Under the pieces are notes generated by a model that was not told where the DNA came from, did not search any database, and was given only the letters and a program-made list of their open reading frames with translations. From Adiantum capillus-veneris (taxonomy: Eukaryota > Streptophyta > Polypodiopsida > Polypodiales > Pteridaceae), in NCBI GenBank assembly GCA_014529385.2, contig CM043966.1, positions 37,054,739 through 37,118,738 on the forward strand: a stretch of DNA of 64,000 nucleotides, written 5' to 3'. The translations under genes and the position numbers were made by a program. Shown here in pieces: positions 55,681 through 64,000 of the stretch (positions are counted from its first letter, which is position 1; each line of letters opens with the position of its first letter).

Positions 55681-56360
55681 GTAGCATTGCTTTCAATTTT
55701 CTGTACTATGAACTGGTTTGAACTGCTACTTGTTTTTATTCACATTTTAATGATCTCTCGTTTCTGTCTGGACTATCAAGAAGACCTGGTGTGAACTCCG
55801 TCTGAATGCATTTTTTCTTGCCAGATAGGAGATGGGCTAATGTCCTCTTTACAAATTACAACACATGCAGGGTGAGGACATGCCACCATATGCAATGATG
55901 TATGTATGCATGTTGCGCATATCATAGTCGGTTGCATGGGAATGTAAATTAATGTTAGGCAGGGGTTATTAATATGATAGTCTATTGAGTGCTATATTTT
56001 TGGACATGTATATACCATTGTGTAATTTCTAGCATTTGTTTATGATGAAAACAACATGTGAGGACCCACAGTAGCTAGTATCTAAAGCTACTTTAAACTT
56101 GTCAAAGTCATGTTGTTATTTCTCTCTCCAAGCAAACGCATATTTGAAGTTTAGTTGGTCTATCATGGACATGGCAATCTTAGTGTAATCCTTGATAGCT
56201 TGTGATAACAGCCAGCCATCTGAGGAAAAAATTTAACTGCTCCGAATCTGCAGGTAGCAACCATTTGAGGATGGTCTCACCTTACTCTCAACTATCCTGA
56301 AGCCTTGCTCAAAACTTGCACGTCCAAAATATTGTACTTTTGATGCTAAATGTCATAAAG
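55681..56360. other. No gene seen
   Basis: AT-rich sequence with no coding similarity. Could be intron or intergenic DNA. Confidence 0.6.
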
Positions 56361-57318
56361 TGATGATGTGGCGTGCCCAATTGTAAAGAGATGGCCGAGA
56401 GGACAAGAGAAATTGAACCATGAAGATGTAGCCTAAAGGGGGTTAGGAATTAAAAACCTTACCCCTACCAACTTAAAGAACTTTTGAGCACCGGCCCAAG
56501 GGCCTAACCCACAAATATCAAAAGCTTGACATCTGGGACTGATTTCCGTAAAATGCGCTGACCGTTGATGTTGCACGGTTGTGCAAAATCCCGTGATTCT
56601 TGCCGTTTTCAGAGCTGGTTATGCGTTGAATTTGGACTGTTTTTCAGCCATATGGACGTCGAAACCATTGTGAACAGTGCCCCACTATTAGAGGACAATT
56701 CAGGGACTGTTTAGGGCTGAAAACGGGGCAAAAATCAGTAAATACAGCGTGCTGAATTTACTGTTTTTGGGCAGAAATCGGAGGGTGTATGTCAGTAGAA
56801 GTGAGTTCCATCAAGGGAATTGGTGTTGGGCAAGTTTGGGGCTGTTATGTTGCCAAAATTTTACCATAATAGGTGGTATCTAGCTGGATATATGTAAAGA
56901 ATTCTCAGGACTCTTCTACCCTCTGAAAGTATAAAGAAATACCGAAAAGGGCGCCAATTTTGGAGCCTACAGGTTGTCGGCGTCTACTCGGAGCATTCTA
57001 GCTTCCGAGCCCTGTGTGTGCGTTAAGTGTTAATTTCCGTCGCAGGTTACCTTTGCAAAGTTCTCTGTGTGTGTGTAAGTCTAAAGTGAAGTAAAGAATT
57101 TTGGGTAAAAGCCAAAGTCTACTGCCCTACGGGCCGGTTTCAAATAAAGAAATACTGAAAGGGACACTAGTGTGTTGGGCCAGTGCATCTTGGCTCGGAA
57201 CTTTACCGTGTTGTATCGACTCTCGTTCTGTCTCTCTCTCTATTGAAGTTCAATGATTTTGCAGTTTTGCTCGTGTGTTGCTATTGATTTCTCGCTTGGA
57301 GTGTCCAAGCCTGTAATA

Positions 57319-57329
57319 GTGGTATCAAA
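57319..57329 (+). promoter_or_regulatory. Primer binding site of the interrupted LTR element
   Basis: TGGTATCAAAG, initiator Met tRNA type with one change. The LTR ends within a few bases upstream. Confidence 0.75.
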
Positions 57330-57611
57330 GTTTAGAATGATCCTTCTTCTACAGAGAATCCGATTCTTTCTGCAACACAGGGTTTCTTGTGGAGAATCTG
57401 CAAGAGACGACACCCCTCTGTCCTTCGGTCTACGGGTAGATGAAGAAAGCTAAAACCCAGCGTGGAAACAAAAGAAACCAACGGAGATTTTTGCAAATTT
57501 TTGGCAGGAACCTCGACAGAGCGGAGTACAAATGTCAACTGCAGGTAGACGTGTGCGAAAAGATTGATCAAGTACTCCTGAGACCCGAAATATGTCAATC
57601 ACATGAATCAC

Positions 57612-57657
57612 AATCACGTGATTCTTCATGTCACGTGATTCTTCACATGAAGAATCA
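57612..57657. repeat. Palindromes at the 5' LINE junction
   Basis: AATCACGTGATT (57612-57623) is a perfect palindrome. TCACGTGATT recurs at 57631-57640. GTGATTCTTCATGT (57618-57631) and ACATGAAGAATCAC (57644-57657) are perfect inverted repeats. AATCACGTGATT also follows the LINE's A-rich tail at 60033-60044. Confidence 0.88.
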
Positions 57658-57659
57658 CA

Positions 57660-59469
57660 ATCACATCCCGGCCGGTGCTAGCGACGCAGTGATTGTGTCA
57701 ATTCCCAAGAAGGGCGATTTGACCAACACTGATAACTACCGCGGGATCGCGTTAATCTCCGTTGCCATAAAAGTCCTCGCTACGGTCGTGATTAGGCGGA
57801 TCACTAAGCTACTTGAAAAGAGGAATTTCTTCAATCCCGGCCAAGCAGGCTTCCGTACTGATGAGGAATGCATAGGGCAAGTCGCTTATCTGAAAGAGAT
57901 CGTGAAACTCCGTCACAAGGATGGGAAACCAACTTATGCGGCCTACATTGATTTCAAGAAGGCATACGACACAGTACCGCACAAGGCGTTGTTCCTAAAG
58001 CTCGCTGCGGTTGGCCTGCAAGGTCGAGCACTTAGATTCTTCCAAGCGCTCTACAGGTCCATCTCTGTTAAAGTCCGACATATGGATCAATTGTCGGATT
58101 CGATTCCGGTGCAGCGGGGAGTTCGCCAAGGATGCCCGGAATCGCCCTGTCTATTCAATATATACATCAATGATATTTTAGACGCAGATGGGGAAACGTG
58201 GGGCCTGGAAGTACCTATTCTCCTCAAGAGAATAAAAGGACTCCTTTTTGTCGACGACCTGGTTCTACTTGTTGACTCTCTTTAAAGCCTACAAGTGAGC
58301 CTTGACAAGGTAAGTGAATGGGCAAAGACTTGGGGCATGACTTTTGGAATTGACAAATGCACGGTCACGGTGTTCCACGGCGACCTGCAAGATCTCTCTA
58401 TGAGGATCTTTACTTTGGGTGGTGAGATGGTTGAAGTAGGTGAAACGTACAGATACCTTGGCATCGACGTTGACTCGACCTTTTCCATTGAACGTATCGT
58501 TAAAGAGCGAGCGGACAAGGGGAGGAAAAGTCTCTTCGCATGTTAACACCTACCGGCGAACCGAGCCATCCCTATGTCTCGACTAACTGTTTTTAAGGCG
58601 TGCGTATATCCAGTGATTTGTTATGGCGCGAAAATTATGGAGGCCCACGATCAGCGTGTCCTTCACTCTTTTCATCGCCTCGTCGCCACCAGGATGCGAA
58701 TGTTACTCGGAAACGGAGCAAGGTCAACCTCTGTAGGGACGGCAACTCTCCATCACGAGTTTAACATACCACCCGTACCTGCCTTTTGTGGGGGACAACG
58801 AGCACGGGCTTTTGACAAGTACCGCTCGGTTTCATCTACTTGGATAGGCTCCTTGGTAAACAAGAAGCCTAAGAACCAACCGTTCAAGAAGTGGACTTGG
58901 ACGACAAGAATCGAGAATTGGATGAATAAATATATCCTAGCGACTGACTTCAGCTCAGTACGTTACCACGCATGGGACAAGTGGGACGAGAGGCGCTGGA
59001 GCCCTATAAGAAGGCCGGCTATGAACAAACACGTGGATACTTGCTGCAGCTCAATAGGAGCACTATAGTCAATAGAAAGGAGGAGAGAATGCTGGCTCTC
59101 GCGAGAGTAGGTGGGCTCAAAATGGTTGATAGTTATATGCGTGGACACAGCATTTGCACGGTGTGCTCCCAGTTAGAGGGTCGTTCTCTTTCGCATTTGC
59201 TGATGAGGTGTCCGGCGGCAGATGCTTCTAGGGGGCGTTGGCTAGACCGATTCAACTGCACCTTCAACGCACTCGACCCTTCGTTGGACCCTGAAGAAAG
59301 GACGGTTATCCTCCTTGGTGGGGAGGCTCGCGGGAAGGGGTTGCCCTTTTGGGTACGCCGTGATCCGCACTCGAGGGACGGAACTGCAGGGCACGTGCCT
59401 GTGGCGAAGTCCCTCGGTGAAGTTGTACCCCGGTTTTTAGGTGCTCTGCATAGGCGGATGGGGAGATAA
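57660..59469 (+). pseudogene. LINE reverse transcriptase, broken
   Basis: RT motifs in order: VIVSIPKKGD and NYRGIALIS, PGQAGFR, AAYIDFKKAYDTVPH (catalytic Asp at about 57950), RGVRQGCPESPCLFNIYIND, then GLLFVDDLVLL, where FVDD stands for the usual FADD (58247-58258). The same frame continues after stops at 58283 and 58544. A frameshift near 58990-59000 leads to the last part (58972-59469), with CTVCSQLEGRSLSHLLMRCP, the CCHC motif common at LINE ORF2 ends. With the first half of ORF2 missing, two stops and a shift, it is inactive. Confidence 0.9.
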
Positions 59470-60032
59470 TGCTCCCCTTCCTATGCCGTTATTTGAATCC
59501 GATCCCTTCCGGGGGAAATGACGTAATTCTCCTAAAGCGAAGCCAAATGAGCTACGAGAGCACCCAACTGCCATTCCCCCCACGGGGGGGTCAACTTCAC
59601 CTAAAAATGCATAATGGGAGACATTACCAGCCTCAGCGGACGCCACCTGTGAGTCGACGCCCTTCCAAGCGGGTATGGCATTTCTTAGGGGAAAACCGTC
59701 GGGTTTCAAGGGCAGTATAGTGAGGTGAGCGATAAGTTACCTGGAGGAGGCAACTTCAAAGGGAAGACCGAAGCAAGTCCCGCAGTACCTGGGCCTCTAA
59801 ATAGAGGTACTTGGTCGCTGTCACGCCCACCGAAATGGGTCTCTCAAGGGAACAGTCATCGCCCTAAGAGTGTAGATAACTCTGGCCTCCCGAGTCCATA
59901 GGAAACTAGTGACAAAAGCGTCTGCCTTCGGTTTCTCGGGGCATAGACCTGGTCGTTCTTCTTGTCCACTTTTACGGTGGATAAGGAGAGCGGCCGGGCT
60001 TGCCCTGCCCGACTCCTAAAACAAAACAAAAA
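59470..60032 (+). other. LINE 3' UTR with several small hairpins
   Basis: GC-rich and without ORF. Short perfect stems are visible: CCTCTAAATAGAGG (59794-59807), CCCACCGAAATGGG (59826-59839), CCACTTTTACGGTGG (59967-59981) and GGGCTTGCCC (59997-60006). LINE RTs often recognise structured 3' ends. Confidence 0.6.
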
Positions 60033-60227
60033 AATCACGTGATTGACGAGATTGACTTGAGATTGTGAGAGGCCGTCGATTCTCCTCTCAAGACGGTAAG
60101 GAAGCTGAAAGAAAAGCCGAGTGTAGAAAAGCAAAAACTCTACTAGTAGAAAGAATTTGAAGAAGCTCTTGAAAAGGAGTAGTAGTTAATAAAAGGCTTA
60201 AAGCACTCTCAAAAGAAGAAGAAATCA

Positions 60228-60536
60228 GTGGTTTTTCTTGGTTATTTGGATTGGAAGTTGACTTTCGAGGTGGTAAGCAGATCCAAGAAGCGTGTTCGTT
60301 TCGAGCATGACCCAGAGTGTTCTTCGTCTTCAAAGAGTTCTGATAGTTCGTCATCCTCTAGTTCCAGAGAGGATGAGAAAAGACGAAAGAAGCGAAGAAA
60401 AAGCAAGGAAAGTAGATCTTTGAAAAAGACTAGAAGGCAAAGGGAGCCATCTAGCACTTCAAAGGAGGAGACCTTATCCTCTCTTGATAGTTCAAAAAGT
60501 GAACAAAAGAACAAGAAACTCAAGGAGTTCAAGTAG
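60228..60536 (+). CDS. Ser/Lys/Arg-rich internal protein fragment of the LTR element
   Basis: About 100 residues with a Ser run, a basic EDEKRRKKRRKSKESRSL block and further Ser/Lys/Glu. Low complexity, no fold visible. It resembles in style the basic/Ser tract at the start of the outer Gypsy gag (32600-32850), so it is probably the gag N-terminal tract of this element. No capsid or zinc knuckle follows before the right LTR edge at 61531. Confidence 0.45.
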   Translation: MVFLGYLDWKLTFEVVSRSKKRVRFEHDPECSSSSKSSDSSSSSSSREDEKRRKKRRKSKESRSLKKTRRQREPSSTSKEETLSSLDSSKSEQKNKKLKEFK

Positions 60537-61530
60537 TCATGTTTGACACGTATTCATGCTACTACTTGAACGCTCATTGAGGTTTGAGTTCATATAGCAG
60601 TTTGACCTCCATTTCTTAGGAGGCCCTTTCTCGGAACGCTCCAAGACGTGAAGGGCGGTATCTTACTTGGAATGAAATGCACAGACTTGGTGGTCTACTT
60701 TGTTGTTACGTAGAGAAGAACCTAAGAAGTGGGTAAAATTCAAGAGAATTTTCACTTCTTGAGATTTTAGGGATATTGACAAGCTAACGATATTTTCAAG
60801 AATGACTTTATGAACATATATGCACTAAATTGGAAATTACCTTCGTTGAAATGAAGACAGGTGCTCTTTCATGTGTCTTACATGTAGAGAAAGATGAAAT
60901 GTTCTGCAACATATTGTTTGATGAATGATTTCAACTTAGTGCATCTAGACATGTGTTAGTGATTAACGAGATCTGGATGTGATGGCTAAGTGGATGAGAA
61001 CTGAATGAGATTTGAATGAGATTCTAGTGCATGAAGAAATCTATCTGGATGAGATGATTGGATATCGTTGTGAGTGCATCAAGAGTTCTGTAAGGATGAT
61101 GTGGTTGCACATTGATCTAGGTGCATCAAGAGTTCTGGACAGGATGAGATGGCTATATTGAATGATCGAAACATGGTGTTTAGTGTGAACTAAGTGTGTG
61201 ATTTGTGAACTCCATGCTATGTGGATGTGCTGTCTTGTGGAGATTGTCATGGGCATGGCTTGCTTGAGGAAATGTGAAAACAAAGGATATGAATCTAATA
61301 GTAACAAAATTTAGTAGATGAAGACATCCGTGAAAAGATTAGCATGGTCTGGATGCGACTGCTAAATGGTTACAATGATCATGATTTTGTATCTGAGACC
61401 CTCTACAAAAATGTGATCAGCGAGTGCTTTTTTTGTTGAAGGGTTGGATTAGTGGAGTCTAGTACAGAGTACATAGAGTTTAGTGTCGAGGCCGATTACA
61501 ATTCTTTCAAGAGGAAGGAATGCCTCAAAG
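60537..61530. other. Internal region of the LTR element, no gene seen
   Basis: No coding similarity. GTGCATCAAGAGTTCTG occurs at about 61074 and 61121, and GAT-rich words (GGATGAGA, GAATGAGAT) recur from 60960 to 61150. Confidence 0.55.
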
Positions 61531-61979
61531 TGATGATGTGGCGTGCCCAACTGGAAAGAGATGGCCGAGAGGACAAGAGAAGCTGTTAGGTGCAACGGAA
61601 TTGAAATGGTGAAGATCTAGTTATACACTTCCACAACTCCTTTTTCCTTCCTTGCGTTATTGATTCCTTTTATCTTGATTGATGGTTCCCTTTATTTTAT
61701 ATTGAAGAGAGGGAATGAGAGAGTGCGATATAGATGTGTAGAGGGGGAGAGAAAGAGAGAGGAGGAGAATGACACCCGATGGGGGTCCCAACCAACCCTC
61801 TCAAGGGCCCCCCACACCGTTGCCGATGTGGTATTTGCTTTTGAGTGTGTAAATGGAATGTACATACATGCACTACCTCAAGTGCAGACTCTATCGACTC
61901 GAATGATGACTGTTGCCGCAGTAACTCCTCAAGATGAGGCACCTCCGGGGCTGATTTGATACACCTTTAGATCCTTCTC

Positions 61980-62674
61980 GATGTGGGATTGTAGATGGCC
62001 ACCAAGGGGAAGATCTGGGGCAGAATTACACTCCCGATGTGAGAGGAATGAAGGGCTGAAGGCTGGCTGCAAAAGCGCAAAAATTCAACGAAAAACTCAA
62101 TAGATCTCTCGCGTAAAGTAGGGCTGAAAACGCAGATCTAGATGACGGCGATGATGCACAGCAATGGAGGACTCAATGCCGGCGAGGGAATGGCCGAGGG
62201 GAGGTTCGATGGGTTGCCGAAGTACCGGACCACAACGAGGAGGCCAGAGTCTCGGACAAGGAAGGGCTGAAAACAAAAAATGCTAGGGCTGGTCTGCAAG
62301 GTTAGGGCAGCGCTAGGCTGAAATCTGCAAAACGTTGAGGCTGATGGCACCTTCAAAAACTTTAGGCAAAACGCTAGGCTGATTCTGCTATTGGCTAGCA
62401 CTACCTCCATGTGTAGAAAACGTGCTCTCTTGGTCCCTTTATAGTTCAGGAATTTATCTTATGAACTTAATTAGGCTTAGGTAGGGCAATCCGTCCACCA
62501 CACCCAACAAATAAAGATTTATCAATAAGTTTGGGTAGGGGGTTTAGTTTTGGGTGAAATTGTCGCTCATCTACCCACCTCGGAATTCGATCGACACGGG
62601 AAATGGCTCGTTGGATTCCTCTAACCTAGAACTACATGCTCCTTATGCCAAATGCCCACCATAGTGTAGTAACA
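61980..62674 (-). repeat. Probable LTR of a leftward element
   Basis: On the minus strand a TGTTACTACAC start at 62674 is followed by a TATA-type box (ACTATAAAGGGACC, about 62434-62447). A GC-rich, repetitive transcribed part ends near GGTGTATCAAATC (about 61958-61970), a weak initiator-Met-like PBS. Beyond it a minus-strand frame (HLEELLRQQSSFESIESAL) resembles a leader or gag start. Boundaries are uncertain. Confidence 0.4.
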
Positions 62675-62801
62675 TCTGCCAAAACGCGTATACAAACCAT
62701 CTATGCAAGAGGGTTCCAAAACTGGAAAACCTAATCTAATGGACTTGTCCGAACATGCAGGTCTTGCAAACAGGCTCATGCAATTGCCAATACTAATCCT
62801 C

Positions 62802-63365
62802 CTAGCATTCTAGACACTCCCTTCTAGGAAGAAGATGAATAATGGCTATGGAAGTCGACAAAGCATGTCCACGTGGCACAGAGCCATCCTTGAACTTTAG
62901 GAAGTATTGCCTTGCTTGCTTCTTAGTTCCGTGCTTGAACCGATCGAAAAGGATCTGTTCCGGCTCCATAACTATGGCTTCATCAATTGTCTCCGGTTGC
63001 TCCTCTTCTCTCTTCTGGAACGCTCCGTGGGGGTTCACCGTGAAACAGTTCAAGCCAAGAAACATGGAAAACATTATGCATTGTCCTAGAAGATGGAAAA
63101 CGTATTTGCTTGGAAACATCATTTACCTTTTGACGATTGGAAACGGACCATACATACGAAATGAGAGTTTAGGACACTTCTTACCAACTTGCTTGAGATG
63201 TTGCTTCATGATCCTTGATAACGCTTAGTCACCCTCCTTGAATGAGGCATCTTGTCGATGCTTAGTAGCATGCTTAGAATAGGACTCTTGAGCCTTGCTA
63301 AGCTGAAGCTTAACACTCTCAAGTACCTCCGTATAGGTTTGACTAACACAATTAGCATCATTAAA
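62802..63365 (-). pseudogene. Gypsy integrase C-terminus and chromodomain-like tail
   Basis: Read leftwards: VSQTYTEVLESVKLQLSKAQ and the 'F..GD' strand (ASFKEGD), KLSFRMYGPFPIVKR, a damaged NVFHVS-type segment, then EEEQPETIDEAIVMEPEQIL followed by QYFLKFKDGSVPRGHALS. This is the usual order at the end of plant Gypsy pol. Stops near 63180-63230 and shifts near 63110 and 62860 break it. Confidence 0.78.
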
Positions 63366-63374
63366 TTTGGAAAT

Positions 63375-63785
63375 GGACCTAGTCAACAAAGATTAAAAAG
63401 GTCAACCAGATGCCGCCTCATAAGAGCTAGGTCGCGCCCAGGGGGAGTGGGAGGAGTAGGGTGAGGATGTTTGCCATTTTAAGAAAATCCAAAAAGAAAT
63501 GCACGAAACCCGAAAGGTGCCAATAACCCTACTACCACTTTGAAGAAGGGGGGGGCTAAGCGAAGGTTATGGGAAATCAACTTCCTTCTTCATCGTAGGG
63601 TAGGAGGAGCCAATGAGAGCAAGGCAGGTGCGGTCGCCTTTTCTGCGTTTCTCTTCTCTGCGTTGAAACTAAAGTGGGTGCGACCTTGCGCATCCCCCTC
63701 CCCCCACTCTCCCCACTGGCACGGGCACAACCCGGCTCTAAGGAGTACGACCAATTGCACTAGACAACGAATCATTGAGGACAAC
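63375..63785. other. GC-rich block splitting the integrase remnant
   Basis: No Gypsy similarity in this block, although integrase sequence lies on both sides (62802-63365 and 63786-64000) and the missing 100-140 residues would need about this length. Composition is clearly more GC-rich than the flanks, with G7-G8 and C-rich runs. Unidentified replacement or insertion. Confidence 0.45.
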
Positions 63786-64000
63786 CTAAACTAATGGCAA
63801 ATATTGCTTCCACTTAGATTGTTGATCATGAACATACGATTTGAGAACATCAAATGCCAATTGGTTGTAAATTTCAATGTGCCCATCAGATTATGGATGA
63901 AATGTAAATGAAAAGTGCAACTTAGTGCCAAAATTTCAATGTGATGCATGTGGCCACAGTCTTGGTGCAATTCTAATGTAGAATGGCCAAGTAGTCGCAT
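63786..64000 (-). pseudogene. Gypsy integrase core remnant at the window edge
   Basis: The minus strand gives GTKLHFSFTFHP, then SDGHIEIYNQ with the third catalytic residue (Glu) and VLKSYVHDQQSKWKQYLPL, the standard downstream helix. The first codons include stops. The element continues beyond 64000. Confidence 0.8.

Larger units (their letters stand above)
57660..60032 (+). mobile_element. 5'-truncated LINE (non-LTR retrotransposon)
   Basis: Begins abruptly at RT motif 1, with no endonuclease or ORF1. It carries RT, a thumb/C-terminal domain with a CCHC motif and a GC-rich 3' UTR of about 560 bp. It ends in an A-rich tail (AAAACAAAACAAAAAAA). The 12-bp palindrome AATCACGTGATT on both sides is a candidate target duplication, though the left copy is about 40 bp from the first LINE-like codons. 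The body is visibly more GC-rich than its surroundings. Confidence 0.85.
56361..61615 (+). mobile_element. LTR retrotransposon derivative interrupted by a LINE
   Basis: The left LTR starts TGATGATGTGGCGTGCCCAA at 56361 and the same sequence recurs at 61531, preceded by a purine-rich GAGGAAGGAA, as at a 3' LTR edge. The left LTR extends to about 57317, next to the PBS TGGTATCAAAG (57319-57329). The right LTR is recognisable only for about 85 bp. The internal region has no RT, integrase or protease of its own, only a basic/Ser-rich frame (60228-60536), so it was non-autonomous or heavily deleted. A LINE occupies about 57660-60032. Confidence 0.7.

Overview
The window reads as nuclear DNA of a land plant with a large, repeat-rich genome. 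A seed-free plant such as a fern is my guess, but nothing here proves the lineage. The evidence is spliced GT-AG exons, plant-type LTR retrotransposons primed by initiator-Met or Asp tRNA, a PIF/Harbinger transposase, long CT/GT microsatellites and low gene density. I see no tRNA, rRNA or CRISPR array. Only one host gene is convincing: a three-exon TPR-like gene at 51188-53840, whose product begins with the conserved MLLRSSSTP and ends in three TPR units plus an acidic tail.

Layout. 1-2100: diverged tandem repeats and a broken minus-strand gene I do not recognise. 2820-3340: minus-strand Ty3/Gypsy integrase remnant. 3380-6855: 5' part of a decayed Ty1/Copia element (LTR end, PBS, gag, protease) that stops at a long GT tract. 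8216-13395: complete young Copia element (227-bp LTRs, TSD AGGTA) with pol broken by two frameshifts. 13400-18200: AT-rich DNA without recognisable genes. 18230-26750: overlapping remains of old LTR elements, including a minus-strand LTR with an Asp-tRNA type PBS, an LTR of the family seen again at 37853, a 0.9-kb direct repeat carrying PBS-like sites, and Gypsy gag remnants.

27630-50050 is a nest. A PIF/Harbinger transposase gene (29362-45148) is split by a chromodomain-type Gypsy element (30178-44613). That element's 3' LTR is itself split by a second Gypsy element (37853-43443, TSD GAAAG). Just downstream sits a young non-autonomous Copia element on the minus strand (45675-49150, TSD TGTAA) with one long open frame fusing gag, a protease remnant and the tail of the RT region. 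Beyond it a minus-strand ORF at 49362-49721 may be the transposon's second gene.

50850-53840 is the host TPR gene, with a TATA box, a C-rich leader and an overlapping uORF. 56361-61615 is an LTR element with a Ser/Lys-rich internal protein, interrupted by a 5'-truncated LINE (about 57660-60032). 61980-64000 holds minus-strand Gypsy LTR and integrase remains. LTR similarity judged by eye gives an order: Harbinger first, then the outer Gypsy, then the inner Gypsy and the two young Copia elements.
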